The position numbers and the translations under genes are program-made. Below are positions 1 to 32,900 of a DNA stretch of 64,000 nt, in pieces; position 1 is the first letter of the stretch; every line of letters begins with the position of its first letter. Source of the DNA: Lota lota (lineage: Eukaryota > Chordata > Actinopteri > Gadiformes > Lotidae); the NCBI GenBank assembly GCA_026745465.1, contig JACYXH010000004.1:308501-372500 (forward strand). Reading direction: 5' to 3'. The notes beneath the pieces are model-generated. The model saw nothing but the letters and a program-made list of their open reading frames with translations. It did not search any database and was not told the DNA's origin.

Positions 1-8943
<8,943 letters not shown>

Positions 8944-9942
8944 CTGCTTTGACCCCTTCCCTCCCGGAACAGGGTGACAACAACCGTTATTATTGCACAA
9001 AACGCGCTGCCAGTGACATTTCACATCTCGACGACTGTAGACTGCTCGGCACTTTTCAGACTGGACGACTTTGATGTGGTTATTTGGTGTTTGAAGGGGG
9101 GGGGAAAGGCATTAAGGATTAAATAAGTAAACCATCCTTTGAATAGGGTTTCATCTCATAGGGTATGTGGCACTTTGGTTCCTTGTGATTTGGCTTGTTA
9201 GAATACCGCAGCATCATCGCCCTCATGGTGCCTTCATCGTGAGTTATCTAATGTGGAGAAAAGGGGACTTCATGAGCGATGGGATGTGTTTGCGGAACAG
9301 AGCCACATATCTTTATGTGGAGGAGTGTGGTGGAAATGGCTGGACAGTCCATTGCCTCACAAGACGCCTGCATAAAGTTAATTAATTATTGCAACAAACA
9401 AGTCATATCTAACATGTGATGTCCTCAAATCCATACAGTGAACAATTGTTACTTCTGGTATTCCTAATCTGTAATAGTTCATGGATATGTAAACAGTAAG
9501 GGTAGTCACAGCAGTGAATGTGAAGTGAATGAATGGCCCCCTCTAGTGGCGGGGCATGTAAACTTGAGCACATGAATGATAAATGGGGCAAAAACCTGAA
9601 TTCATTCTTAAGGTTAAATTATTATTGTGGCGCCTGTGACTACTGCTGGCCAAAGTCAAAATTTCATGCAAGCTGCTTTTCTAATTGAAACAGATTCGAG
9701 AATCTTTTTTTATTTTATTTCACTATTGTTCAGTTTGCCACTTGCATTTATCAATTGTTGATCCAAAAGGTACGAAAGCTTACTCCGCATCAGTTTAAGA
9801 CCTGTACCAAAGTCTTAATATCGTGCTAATTGATTTTTATGTTTAACTGTTAAAATTGAACGTCACGCCTTGTGATCTGCAGTCTTCGAACCTGCTCTGT
9901 TTCTTGTTGTAAATAAGTGTACAGGTCATTTCTGGTCTTTGT

Positions 9943-9948
9943 ATTAAA
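9943..9948 (+). terminator. atg2b: Poly(A) signal ATTAAA for atg2b
   Basis: ATTAAA variant about 1 kb after the stop. No canonical AATAAA is better placed. Confidence 0.5.
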
Positions 9949-10078
9949 GGCATGAATGGTTAAATTAAAAACGGACATGACAATAACAATTAGATGCTTT
10001 TTTCCATTTCAAGTATTGCTGGTTGTTGCAGGTCTTATCCTAGTTTAGATCATGTTTACAAGGACTTAGACATTTCAT

Positions 10079-10107
10079 CATAGGGTCTGTTGTCAACAGA
10101 CCCTATG
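10079..10107. repeat. Inverted repeat, 14-bp arms with 1-nt centre
   Basis: CATAGGGTCTGTTG, then T, then its exact reverse complement. It lies between the atg2b 3' end and the noxred1 promoter. Confidence 0.9.
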
Positions 10108-10121
10108 TTGTTCGGCTAGGC

Positions 10122-10135
10122 GTTGCCATGGTGAT
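10122..10135 (+). promoter_or_regulatory. RFX X-box-like motif upstream of noxred1
   Basis: GTTGCCATGGTGAT has a perfect left half-site (GTTGCC), a 2-nt spacer and an imperfect right half-site. It sits 88 bp before the proposed noxred1 start codon. Confidence 0.4.
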
Positions 10136-10222
10136 AGGCAGCAGGTTGTGAAGTCTTTACAGTTGCGTTATGTGAGCTAGTGTACAAAAAAAGTTGGTAG
10201 ATAAACCGGTAATTTCACGGAG

Positions 10223-12308
<2,086 letters not shown>

Positions 12309-13094
12309 CCCTATGTCCAATGTTCTGTCTTTCAATGTCTGTTTAATTAAACCAGAGCTATTTTTGGTTAAACCAAGACGAAGTGAAATGATTTAAATAA
12401 ATTAATTCAATAGCTGTTAAGCTACATTATTTGTGCTTATTCGTCTGTATTGCATTAATCATTCAACACAATATAATAAATTGAGTATGTTTACATTATA
12501 CTGTAACGTCACTACACAATTCATCTACCGACCGCCTGCCAATCTTCGATACAGATTCGTGAATTTTCGTCAAAATTCGTAGAAATACGGAAGTATGAAT
12601 ATCTTGGGACTGTTTTTTACTGCAAAGCATCATCGCAGCTGAGCGGAGTCCGCCGCACTACACAAGCTACCAGCATTTCCCGATGGACTAAGTTTGATTC
12701 AAAATACTACACAACGAAGCCTTATCATATCACTACCTATTCAATTTGGTAAGTTCAAACTGCGTTTTTGTTCTCTTTTGGGTGCACTAGGACGATTAGT
12801 TAGCTAACGTCACTGCTAGTTCTCTACCAAGTAGCGGATGTGGTCAAGACTTCCTCATTTTGCCATATGAGGAACATCGCCGGTCATTTTAATGGCAGCG
12901 ATTTGTATTGGGCACTGTGCACACACACAGTACTATTACAGCTTAATTGAGTGTGTCGACACTCACGAAGACAGTCGTTAGGGCTGGCGTCATGCTGGCC
13001 TGTACTGGCTGAAACTCCGTGAACGGTAGTAACGCCTCGCAGTCTTGCTCGGAGGGGCGGGGATTCTTAGTGGCGTTGATCTTTTCTTACAGTG
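12309..13094 (+). other. noxred1 3'UTR, then tmed8 promoter and 5' noncoding exon
   Basis: AATAAA at 12396-12401 follows the noxred1 stop by 88 nt. A GTAAGT donor at 12749, after a CG-richer stretch at about 12590-12748, marks a likely noncoding first exon of tmed8. It would be spliced to the acceptor at 13092, just before the ATG. The transcription start cannot be fixed from sequence. Confidence 0.55.
12396..12401 (+). terminator. noxred1: Poly(A) signal AATAAA for noxred1
   Basis: Canonical hexamer 88 nt after the stop codon. Confidence 0.6.
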
Positions 13095-13533
13095 ATGGAG
13101 ACACTAGAGACCACGTCTGCGCTCCAGTCCAGGTTGGCCTCTCTGTCTGTTTCGTCCTTCCCTGGGATAACGTCGAAGCAAGGCGAGGATAGACCACTGA
13201 AAAGGTAACCTGTTGCAGCTTTTAAGAATCTGCTTATACTTTCAATAATTTTTTGTTGTTGTTGTCTTACGGACAAATGGATCTATGACTGCCAGTGACT
13301 TAACCTCGAAGTAAGCTGATTGTATTTAATAAGGTACACAATTTATAATTGGTTTTTTTCCGTGCAGTCTCCAGAATACAGATCTTTCACAGAGTTCTTG
13401 CAATTCTGTCAGCGAATCCAATATGGATGGCACTTCTGACGCAAAGGATTCCAAAGAAAGCGTTGAAGTAAGTGATGTTTAATTAATTAATACAATTTAT
13501 ATAGTACTGTTCAAGGTACCCAAAGCGCTTTAC

Positions 13534-13623
<90 letters not shown>

Positions 13624-14830
13624 GGGGGGGTGGATATCACACCTCATCCTTCACCATAGCACATAACGTACGGAGAGTCTGAGTCAGTGCATTTTCTTTG
13701 CAAAGCATTACCATTCGTCTGTCCTATATAATTGTCATTGCCTACCAACGTTATTTTTGTTTGTTTAATTCAGAGCAATCATGAGAGTATTACAGCTGAA
13801 AACCTGGAGGGAGAGGCTGAGGAGAGCAGCACCCCTGGGTCCTCTGAGCTCTCCAGTGAGATGAAAGGTAGCGCCCCGCTGGGTTATGCAACACACTGTT
13901 TGCTACGGTTAATCTTTAACGTGCTCTCAAACAGCCCAATTATGAATGGCTCGTCATTCAATAACCCAACGGCATTCAAATAAAATAAAAAAAGATGATT
14001 CATTTGCGATGTTATTCAAAACGTTGTCCGACGCGCGTCCTTCGCCCTCCGCGCGCAAAAGCGCCGTCACCGCCGCTGAAGCCCGCCGCCACCTGGACCG
14101 CCGTCACCATCCAGGAGCTGAAGACCACGCTGAAGACGGAGAAGGACGGCGTGGTCACCGTGTACCGGGGGGACATCATGACGGTGCACATACCCACCGT
14201 CCCGGAGAGCAAGCGCGTGTGCTGGGAGTTTGCCACGGACAACTACGACATTGGCTTCGGCGTGTACTTTGACTGGACGCCGGTGACCAGCCGCAGCATC
14301 ACGGTGCACGTCAGCGAATCCAGCGACGACGAGGACGAAGAGGAGGAGGTGGAAGGTAGGTTTTAATCATAGGCGATAATCATGGGGATATTCGTATCGA
14401 ATTTGCAAAAATAAAAGCGCCGCGATAGAACAATGATAGTTTAGGTCGGACGAAAAGTGATCTGCAACTGAGCGGTAAAATGAGGGGACAAAAACGTGTA
14501 TTGTTTCTGTGATGGGTTCCGGTGACATTTCCTTTTAGATGTCCTGTGAGACTTGGTGGCATGCTAATGTGCTAAAGCAGGCCAAAGTGACCCTTGTTTC
14601 TCCACACTGCAGGCCCGGTCAGCAGTGGCGATGTGGAAAAGGGTTCCAAAGTACTGAACAGCTCGAACTTGGGGGAGATCATACCTGTGTACCGGCAGGA
14701 CAGCCACCTGTTGGTCCAAGGCGGGAGCCATGAGTTCCCAGGGGAAGGCACTTACCTGCTGAAGTTCGATAACTCCTACTCACTCTGGCGAAACAAAACG
14801 CTTTACTATAGAGTATATTATAGTGCCTGA
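13095..14830 (+). CDS. tmed8: TMED8, GOLD-domain protein
   Basis: TMED8 carries a GOLD (Golgi dynamics) beta-sandwich domain but, unlike true p24/TMED cargo receptors, no visible signal peptide or membrane segment. Exons: 13095-13204, 13368-13467, 13774-13867, 14062-14355, 14613-14830 (stop TGA); 271 residues, human about 325. Residues 1-100 are serine- and acid-rich with low complexity. The GOLD domain begins near residue 113 ([13 protein letters not shown]) and contains [23 protein letters not shown]. An acidic [10 protein letters not shown] loop follows, then the closing strands [20 protein letters not shown] and YYRVYYSA. The acceptor at 14061 is weak (GCAAAAG) but gives the conserved protein. 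A (TG)n-G10 tract lies in intron 2. Neighbours noxred1 and gstz1 are also close to TMED8 in human. Confidence 0.95.
13536..13630. repeat. (TG)n microsatellite plus G10
   Basis: TG repeat at 13536-13620 followed by ten G, in tmed8 intron 2. Confidence 0.98.
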
Positions 14831-16557
14831 GAATCCAGTTGGTCGTTTTCTAAGAATGTTTGGTTTGAGTGAATAAAAATTAATAAGCTATTACTCCCAA
14901 GAACAATCAACTATTTTCTGATTCTACCCTTGTTAAGAAAGTAATAATCAACTATAGGCACATCTATTTTTATTGTTATCTACACGTGCTGTCATACGGC
15001 TACATGCAACGTTTATAAGACCGGATCATTTCAAATGCTAAATTTGCTCCAATGTCAAACAATCCTTGCAAAAGCGGTGTGTCCATGTTCCGTGCAATCA
15101 AAAAAGTATACACGTAAGATGCATACTATCTCTAAACAACAGATGTCTATGATCGCATCAGTCAGGGAGGAAGTGTAGGAGACTTGCATGGTTGGGGCCA
15201 GGTGCTTGAATCAGAATTGCTCAAAAGAAATGGGAGATAATGTTTGTGTGTGTATATCTGCACCATCTTTATTTGCAGCTTGCTTCGTCCATGCCGTCAC
15301 GCGTGCTTACGTGTGTCAAGACGGAATATCGTTTTGCTGTAGTTGTTTTTTTTACCCAATCGTGTGCTTGTTCAACGTGTAATGGCTTGTTTAGTGTGCA
15401 GCTTGAGTCAGGTGTTTAATATATGTGTGTTTGTGTCATAGTCGTGTCCCTGCAGGAGTGAAAGCTACAAGTCCGTTAAGATAGCGAATGTACAGTAGCT
15501 AGTTCAATAAGTCAGCCATAGTGGTTAACAGTCTGGTTTTATGATACAAATAAAAAGCCATCCCTTATCGCAAAAAGCTCTCCTTATGTTATATAATATA
15601 GATTCAATATTTATATTTGACCTGTTTTCGTTTGGCTTGTGTGTTATTAGGTAGGGAGCTCATTTGAGAGTTAAACACAGGAGAGTTGTTATTCTACTGA
15701 GGCCATAGGTGGCTTTTCAGGCACAGGTCTATGTAAATGAAGGTGGCTACAGGTTTGTTTTAGTGCAGCTACTTTGTATTAGGAATAAACTATCAAAACA
15801 ACCTCCTGTCTACATCTATTTCAATGTGTTCTCTACATCAATGGTTTTACCTCACGCAGTTGTGCTGTGCATGCATGTTTCCAAAGATATAATGGGGTTT
15901 GCTGCTGCCAAAGTATACAACTGAATGCGATGAAATTAAATCTTCCTGCGTTTGCTTTACTGTATTTTATTTCAGAAATGTGTAATTGTAATAAAGACTA
16001 AACATTGTGTATATGATGTGCTTTCTATGTGATCACATTTTATACCACATTTTGCCAAGTTTATATAGTGTTAAATAGTACAGGCCTAACTATTAATGTC
16101 ATGAAGAGTCAAGGCTAAGCAATTTTTATTTTATTTTATAGCTTCTCTGTCTTTTCCATGTTTAGACCTATGGGTAAGACTCGCTGGAAATGGTCCCGGG
16201 CGATTCCATTATATTTCACGAGGGGATTGATGTATTTGTTACAGACGTTGCAGTGATTCTGGTTTTATTTTTAGTTCTCCCTATAGGGCTCGTCAGTGTC
16301 ACTATAATTACACTTAGTGCCAATGGTTAAATTATCCTCATTAGGTTGTGTAAGGGAGCTCCAGAACAAGTGTTCTGGGGCCCACTGGTCTGGCCATTTG
16401 CACAGGTGCTTCAATCAAAATCCATTAATAGCCTGCCTACCAATGCGTCGTGTGTTTTGTAGGCCTAATTTACAGCATCAAGACAACACCAGAGGACAAT
16501 ATGGGGCGGTTGAATTTCTTCGTTCTTTGGTCCGTACGTGACGCCCCTCGTCAGTTC
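14831..16557 (+). other. tmed8 3'UTR and promoter region of the kelch gene
   Basis: The stretch is AT-rich and has no supported exon. Candidate poly(A) signals are AATAAA at 14872-14877 (42 nt after the stop) and AATAAA at 15990-15995, the latter followed by GT-rich sequence. The 3'UTR may therefore be short or about 1.17 kb. The last 500 bp before the kelch-gene start probably contain its promoter; a CRE-like ACGTGACG lies just before it. No CpG-rich island is obvious. Confidence 0.55.
15990..15995 (+). terminator. tmed8: Distal poly(A) signal for tmed8
   Basis: AATAAA followed within 30 nt by GT-rich sequence. The proximal alternative is at 14872-14877. Confidence 0.5.
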
Positions 16558-20863
<4,306 letters not shown>

Positions 20864-21302
20864 AAGGCATTCAAAGGAATAATTGTATGTGGTGTTGTTG
20901 GTTCTGTGGAGAAAAGATGTATAATAATCAAGTGTTTTTATCATTAACGGCTTTCATTTTTAAACCTTTTTCCCCACATATAACTAACCATTTTCTTGCC
21001 TCTCGGACGCTAATAATATATATTTTTAACTTTAGATCTTTATACATTTAGCATACACAATTTCAGCGTTATACTTTGACAGATCAAAAATTGATGGAAC
21101 TTGTCTAAAAGGGTCTTTTGTGGAGAAAGTCCTAGACTGTGTAAAATTTGTTATGTTTAAATATTCAATTATAATATAAAATGTTAATAAAAATGTAAAC
21201 TTTCACATTCCCTTGGACTTTTTGTTGTTGTTGTAAAGACCGTATTGACACAGGAATTCTGAGAAATCGTTTTTAATCTACAGATAATGAGAGCCACGCA
21301 TC
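20864..21302. other. Tail-to-tail 3' ends of the kelch gene and gstz1
   Basis: AATAAA on the plus strand at 21186-21191 serves the kelch gene. ATTAAA on the minus strand (TTTAAT at 21272-21277) lies 26 nt after the gstz1 stop. The transcripts would end about 40 bp apart. No other feature is seen. Confidence 0.6.
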
Positions 21303-23162
21303 CTAAGCACGCAGGTCAGCAGGTGTGTCGGGTTGGCAGGATGGGTGGCTCAACTTGAAGGCCTCAATCCCCACTAAGGTCTGGTTCAGTCGGTCAATAG
21401 TTGGGTACGGGCCAACATCCACTTTGAACCTGAGGAGAAGGGTTGTGTGAATGAGTGACACGTTACTTAAAAGTACAGTATTGAGTATTTTTATTAATAG
21501 TTTTCAAGACATTAAGGATTAACCTCTCCGCATTGTAGACTTGTGGCACAATACAGATGTCTGCCATGGATAGCTAAAGCAGGCAAAGGGACATGGGTCA
21601 TTACATTATCCATGAGTCCTCCAAAATCCATCATGCTGAAGCATTGATACGAGACAGTCCTTACCTCATCTCCTACGCAGTATGTCCCAGCTGTTTCTTT
21701 AAGGATGGGTTCTAAAGCTGGGGGATTAAAGCAGGGAAATATAGTTAAGTCAGGTATCTGGTAGACAGCATAGGCAACCACTGACCGTGAACAATGTCCC
21801 CATGAATACCTTCGAATCCTCGCTGGATGAAATGCTGTGCCCACTGCACCTTGTCTGCTCCGACCTTCTGGATCACATACAGATTCTGAAAAAGAAGCAG
21901 TGTTTCGAAACTTGATAACTTATGTTGCATGCTAGCCTAATTCATAATGCAAAATCTGGACGTTTTAACTGTAAACTATTGCCAATCCAGATTTGACGCC
22001 ACACATAATGCATATTTGATAACCCACACACGGCTCAAACCGCATTACAATGTTCCAACACAACTCATAAGGAGTAATATAATTATGGGTAGATTGCCGT
22101 TTCCTTTACATTGACAAACGACGTGCATTTCAGGTGCTACAACGTCATCAAACCTGATGCATCTGTCTGATTGGTTAACAATAGAAGGTCCAGGATGTAC
22201 CTGAAGAGGCTGGATCCCAGAGGCAATGATGTCGCATATCATCCGCACCTGGGCGCGCTTCTTGGGGCACGCAGGTAGGAGCTTTGGCCCTGGCCTGGTC
22301 TCATCGATGTACTGGATCACTGCTAGCTGAGGAATAGTAGCAGCATGTGTTTTTACCAAGACTTTGCAGTAACATGTTAATGGAATGAATGACTGAAGTG
22401 TAAAGGTAAGGTGCATGAGCGCTCACTGATTGAGACAAAGTGACGCCATCGATTTCGACTGTAGGCACTTGTTGCATTGGGTTAAGTGCCTTGTATTGAT
22501 CTGTGAGCTTAATACAATGAAACCAAAATCATATGATTATTCTGCGTGCATTTCATATCCATCAATGCGTAGTAAAGAATGCATTCAATGTGCAATGAAT
22601 TCAATTACCTGCTGACCTCCATCTTTGATTAGATTGACTGGAATGTGTTCATATTCAATCCCTTTGAGAGCAAAAGCTGACACCAAATAGGTTATGCATC
22701 ACTCTGTTAGCTTAACGCAGAGGAACTCAGGAAAAGCAATGCAGAGCAACCCCAATAATGACTTACCGATTCTGACCCTCCAGGAACACGAACTTCTGAA
22801 GTAACCGTGAAGAATGGGCTGTAATTGGAGAGGAATGTAAGCAAAACAGAAACAAATTTTACATTTTCCCTAAATGACTTCTGGATTATCAGTTCACCTT
22901 ATCATGCGTTGCCATATTTTCCCACGGAGGGATCTCTGCATCAACTACTTAAGATATGTTTTAGGGAAGCTGAAAGGGGTTTTCGTGCAGCCAATAGAAT
23001 CGGTCCCTGAAAACCCTCCTCCCTCATCTTTGAACAGTGACCAAGCACTCTCGGAGTCGTCTGGTTCGCATTAGCTAGATCGAACCAGTGAACAAAGTGC
23101 ATCGCAGCTTACAAAGTGTTTCATCTGTATACCTTGGCAAGGCTGACGATGGAGAGATGCAT
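21303..23162 (-). CDS. gstz1: Maleylacetoacetate isomerase (glutathione S-transferase zeta 1)
   Basis: GSTZ1 isomerises maleylacetoacetate to fumarylacetoacetate with glutathione, the penultimate step of phenylalanine/tyrosine breakdown. Minus-strand exons in coding order: 23162-23133, 22818-22767, 22676-22609, 22507-22427, 22326-22201, 21885-21810, 21717-21665, 21573-21524, 21429-21303 (stop TAG); 220 residues, human 216. The zeta-class signature [10 protein letters not shown] (residues 19-28) supplies the catalytic Ser/Cys. [13 protein letters not shown] forms the glutathione-binding cis-Pro region. The C-terminal helical domain follows ([35 protein letters not shown]). The first exon encodes [10 protein letters not shown], which differs from human and might be one of several starts. 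The gene lies head-to-head with aldh6a1, another mainly hepatic amino-acid catabolic gene. Confidence 0.96.
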
Positions 23163-23685
23163 CGTTGTGAATGTTCTGATTACGGTTTTAAATGCGAAAT
23201 AATAGCAGCACAACTTGCATATCACTATGTTCTACGGTTTGTTCCTCGAAATGTTTCGCGATAAGCATAAGCTTAATGTATCAATAATTACTGTGTCTTG
23301 CAAATCACACTCTTCTAATCAACAGTTGTTATAAAGCTTCGTTGTATTGCCATTGTTCAGCTTTCCATGTGTCAACTTTACGGGTTACATAATTCCTCCT
23401 ACCAAGTGACTGAGTAAAGGGCTTGTCCAATTATAAGATGTATTTTGCCATTGAGGCGGGATATTGTAAAACTAGCAGGCTAGAGATTGGACAGTTTGCG
23501 TGACATATACCCAACAAGACTGCTATAGGCGGGCTCACATGGAGCCAATCACGGGCCACAGCATAGTTTAGATCCCGCCTACTCCTGATCTGCGTGTGCG
23601 TCAGGGAGCGCATTCTGTCCTGTCGACCACAGTTCAACCTGAGGGTCTGCACAATTATTTTAGTAGTAACAAAAAGATTTCCAAC
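23163..23685. promoter_or_regulatory. Shared upstream region of gstz1 (-) and aldh6a1 (+)
   Basis: Only 523 bp separate the two start codons. CCAAT boxes lie at 23427-23431 and 23545-23549, and ATTGG at 23486-23490, all nearer the aldh6a1 side. No TATA box is obvious. This arrangement suggests a bidirectional promoter; that is an inference. Confidence 0.55.
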
Positions 23686-29398
<5,713 letters not shown>

Positions 29399-29940
29399 AT
29401 GGCTAGCACCAAGCCTGTCTGGCGTCTCTTGTGAATTCAAATGTGAAAACTCCTTCAGTCCAAATGACCAAAGAGCTTCTCCCCCTTATCTCACCCAATA
29501 GGAGAATATCAAGAATTAGTGCTGAAGACACAATATTAAAGCAATTGCCCTCAATGATGAAATTCAGAAAACACTTTTAATATATGAATAATTATTTCCC
29601 TTCTGTGAAGATTTTCTACTGATTGTACATGTGTGTGTTCAATGTCTTGGCTATACAAGATACCAATAACAATGGAATCAGCCCCTTTCTGTTCTATGAA
29701 AACCATGCCCAACGTCTATGAAAAAAAGGTGTTTTGAAGAGGAGTTCATTTAAAAAAAAAAAATTGACCCAATGTTTGTGTGGGAAAATAAATGTCAATG
29801 GTTAAGATATTCTTTATTATTATCAACACCATGTATCAGCAGCCACTCAAAAACACACATACATAACCTTGTGGGATGGTGAGCTATACAGCAGCAGACA
29901 GTGGTGTGTGCAGGGGCGGACAACGCAGCCAGGACTCGCG
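29399..29940. other. Overlapping 3' ends of aldh6a1 (+) and bbof1 (-)
   Basis: Plus-strand AATAAA at 29787-29792 (aldh6a1) and minus-strand AATAAA (TTTATT at 29813-29818, bbof1) point toward each other. With usual cleavage 10-30 nt downstream, the two mRNAs would overlap by a few to some tens of nucleotides. Confidence 0.6.
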
Positions 29941-32900
29941 TCACTTCATGTGGATATCGGGGAGGCTGGTCGTGGGCATCTGGGTCATGAAGGTCCTCTG
30001 CGAGTCAGCCTCAGTGGTGCTGTAGTAGGAGCAGAAGATGGCCACCATTTTGGTAACATCTCAACATCGCTGTGGGCCAAACACGCAACGCGGTACTCGT
30101 AAAATCAGCGTCAGCGCCTTGTAATTACAAGCACTGACTACAACTGTTGGACTCTCGTGTGTTCCTTCGGTGCCTTACCCCGCGGCAGCGGTGCTGTCCG
30201 TCCCTCTCTTCTCCACGGACGGGGACAGAGACACAGCCCGGCTGTGTTTCCTGCAGCGTAGAAACAACGGGGGGGGGGGTCAAGGCAATGAGATGCGTCG
30301 AGGCTTGGAAGCCATGTTGCATAGTCTTCACAATGCATTGGTCCACCCTGGTCTACAAGGACCCAGCCGGGGGGGGGGGGGGGGGGGGGGGGGGGTTACT
30401 CCGGGGCACTGGACCCAGATCCCGTAAATGCATCCCGCAAGCAAAAGGACGAGGTGCCAGACCACTGCTAACATGAATGTACATCTTCTGGGCCCCACCG
30501 CATGCCCATACATGCAGGTCTCCCGCACACTGTCCCTGGAAAATCATGTTACCAGCTGCTGCCTCCAGACCACAAGTGTTCAAAGAACAAAATAAACGGC
30601 CAGTGAACGTGAAGCGGGGCCAATGGGCACAGGCCTAAATCGACATGACCAGATGTTTGTTTCCAAGTACAAGACTCTGTGGCCGGGCCTATTTTTACTA
30701 TTGTGCCCAGACTCTTTCTTAATTCTTTTTAAGCAGCCGTACGGAAAAGAAAATTGGTTGAAGCCTAACTTATGTTTTATGGTATCATCCTCTTCTGAGA
30801 AAATATCTGTTGAAAACATTAAAACAAGGGAGGCGTCGCGCGCGGAGGTTCAGACACTGCATGCATGCTGTCACTGGCTTTTGATCCCAGCAGAGACTTG
30901 TGGCTGAACTTTCACGTTTTTATTCCTGACCTGTAACACCAAATGGATGCTATTATCACAGCAGGACAGTGAAACGGAGAGTTGTTTCTTTTTTAGTGAC
31001 CGCCATGTCTTGCTGTCGAAGTTGTTAACTCAGACATCTATATGGGACAGAGGGTTGTGGGGAGTTTTTACCTTGTTTTTTGTCCATTTATTCTCGCAAA
31101 GAGCAGCATCAGCACTTTCTCCTTTTGCTCCCACGTGAGGTCTCTGATGTCCACTTGGCCGTTCTGTCCCGGCATCTCAGTCCTTCAATCCAGGGGGAGA
31201 ATAAAATGAATGAAAGTCATTCATTTGAATGGAATTACTGATGAACCACAATCGTTTTAGGTCAACTCTATTAACCTAGATTCACAGCCACGGAGTTCTA
31301 TGCCGTCTCAAGCAAGGTGTAACCAGTGTTTGGGTGTCTATTCAATGTGTCTTGAGGCTAACTGTGCCTCACACTAATGAGCCAATAAAGTGGAAACAGA
31401 CGTGCGCACCACACCGGGTCATTGACGGAGCGCGGCCATACCACTTCTGAGCCTCTTCCATGTCTGTGTAGACACAGTTGGTGCTGTGGGGGTTTTTGTC
31501 GAAGGTGCGGATGAGGGGGTACTGCTGCCTCCCTGCCATGGCTTCGCTCATGCTGATCTGGTAGGCCGTCACGGCCTGCTTCTTGTACACCAGCCTGCTG
31601 GCCTGGATCTCCTGCCTCACCTGAGACAGCGCGTCGTGGAAGAACCGCTCCAGCTCCGTGGTGCCGGCCAGCCGCTTCACGCGGGCGATCTCCCTGTCCC
31701 GCTCGGACAACAGCTTCTGGAGCCTCCGCAGGTCCTCCGGGCCGTCCCGGCCGCTGGCCAGCGCCTCCTTGCGGAGCTCCCTCTTCTCCCGCTCAAACTC
31801 CCCCACCTGCAGCACGCGGGCCTGCTCCAAGGAGCCCAGCTTGGCCCGGAGGTCGGAGATCTCCTCCCTGTAGGCTTTCATCTGGGCCGCGTTCTTCTGG
31901 ATCATCAGCACGTCAGTACCCTGGGGGGGGGGGGGGGGGGGGGGGGGGGGGTGGGGGGGGAGAAGGTACAAGAGATCACGGTGTAGAGAGGTCAAGGGTC
32001 GACAGGTCTGAGGGTCATCCGATTTGTTTGACACCGGTGCTCATGTACCCAGCCAGGGTTTAGAAATGAGTGAGGTCCATTTTCAACCGTTTACTGCATT
32101 ACGGATGACAAACATCGGAATATTGGCTGCTATACACTACCCATGAACTCAATATCAGGTCCAAATTACTACCTGGCTGTCTTGAAATAAGATAAAATCA
32201 CAAACCGTTGTGACTTGGCACCAACCAATGTGGGGCGCTCCGGGGGGGGGATTCTCCCCCAAAACATTGTTTATATTGGTAGTAGTAAAGTAAAATTCGA
32301 GCACATTTTGAGACATCAGGTGTGGCACCGCTCACACACACATAGTACACACTGCGGCCAGTCAGACGGGTTTTCAACTCACGTAGTGCAGAATAACGCG
32401 CAGATGAATGGCAATTTATCAATTTCCTTTTTTTTATGATTTATTTATCTTTTTTTCGGGGAGGGGGGGAGGGGGGTGGAAATAAGGACCGCGGCCCGGG
32501 CCCGCGCTGACCCCACTGCTGGCTGCGGCCAAGAACCCAGCGGAGTATCAGATTATGGGGTTCAGGGAACCTCTGAGTGGACAGAAAAGGGATCATGTAA
32601 GACATAAATCCTTCCTGTATTCACTGTGTCATTATCAGGGGAAGGATTAAGGCGGTCAATATTTGTTTGCGTCGTGAATCAGTGCCGGATAACAGTGAAG
32701 GGGGGGGGGGGGATTGCCACTAAATTGGAGTCCAAATGCCAGTGGAAACTCACCATAACCACCAACCACAGAGGGTTGACAAGTGGGAGAGGAGGGGGGC
32801 GCGGGGGGGACCACAAGCAAAATACACACCATCAGCACAAGTCAACAACACAGGGGAAATATCCCCAGAAATATGTCCTCCGTAAATCTGACGAGAAATA

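Larger units (their letters stand above)
8944..10222 (+). other. atg2b 3'UTR and atg2b-noxred1 intergenic interval
   Basis: The stretch after the atg2b stop has no convincing coding exon. An ATTAAA at 9943-9948 is the best poly(A) signal, giving a 3'UTR of about 1.0 kb. About 130 bp further lies a near-perfect hairpin (10079-10107). An RFX X-box-like motif follows at 10122-10135, about 90 bp before the noxred1 start codon, so the promoter of that gene probably lies in the last 200 bp. Confidence 0.6.

Noticed and set aside
22825-23074. 60-codon plus-strand frames between gstz1 exons
   Set aside because: They lie in gstz1 intron 1, lack homology and overlap no conserved exon.
30125-30346. 73-codon minus-strand frame through the bbof1 exon 10 region as an independent gene
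   Set aside because: The frame is explained by bbof1 exon 10 plus intron. The spliced model matches the bbof1 C-terminus better.
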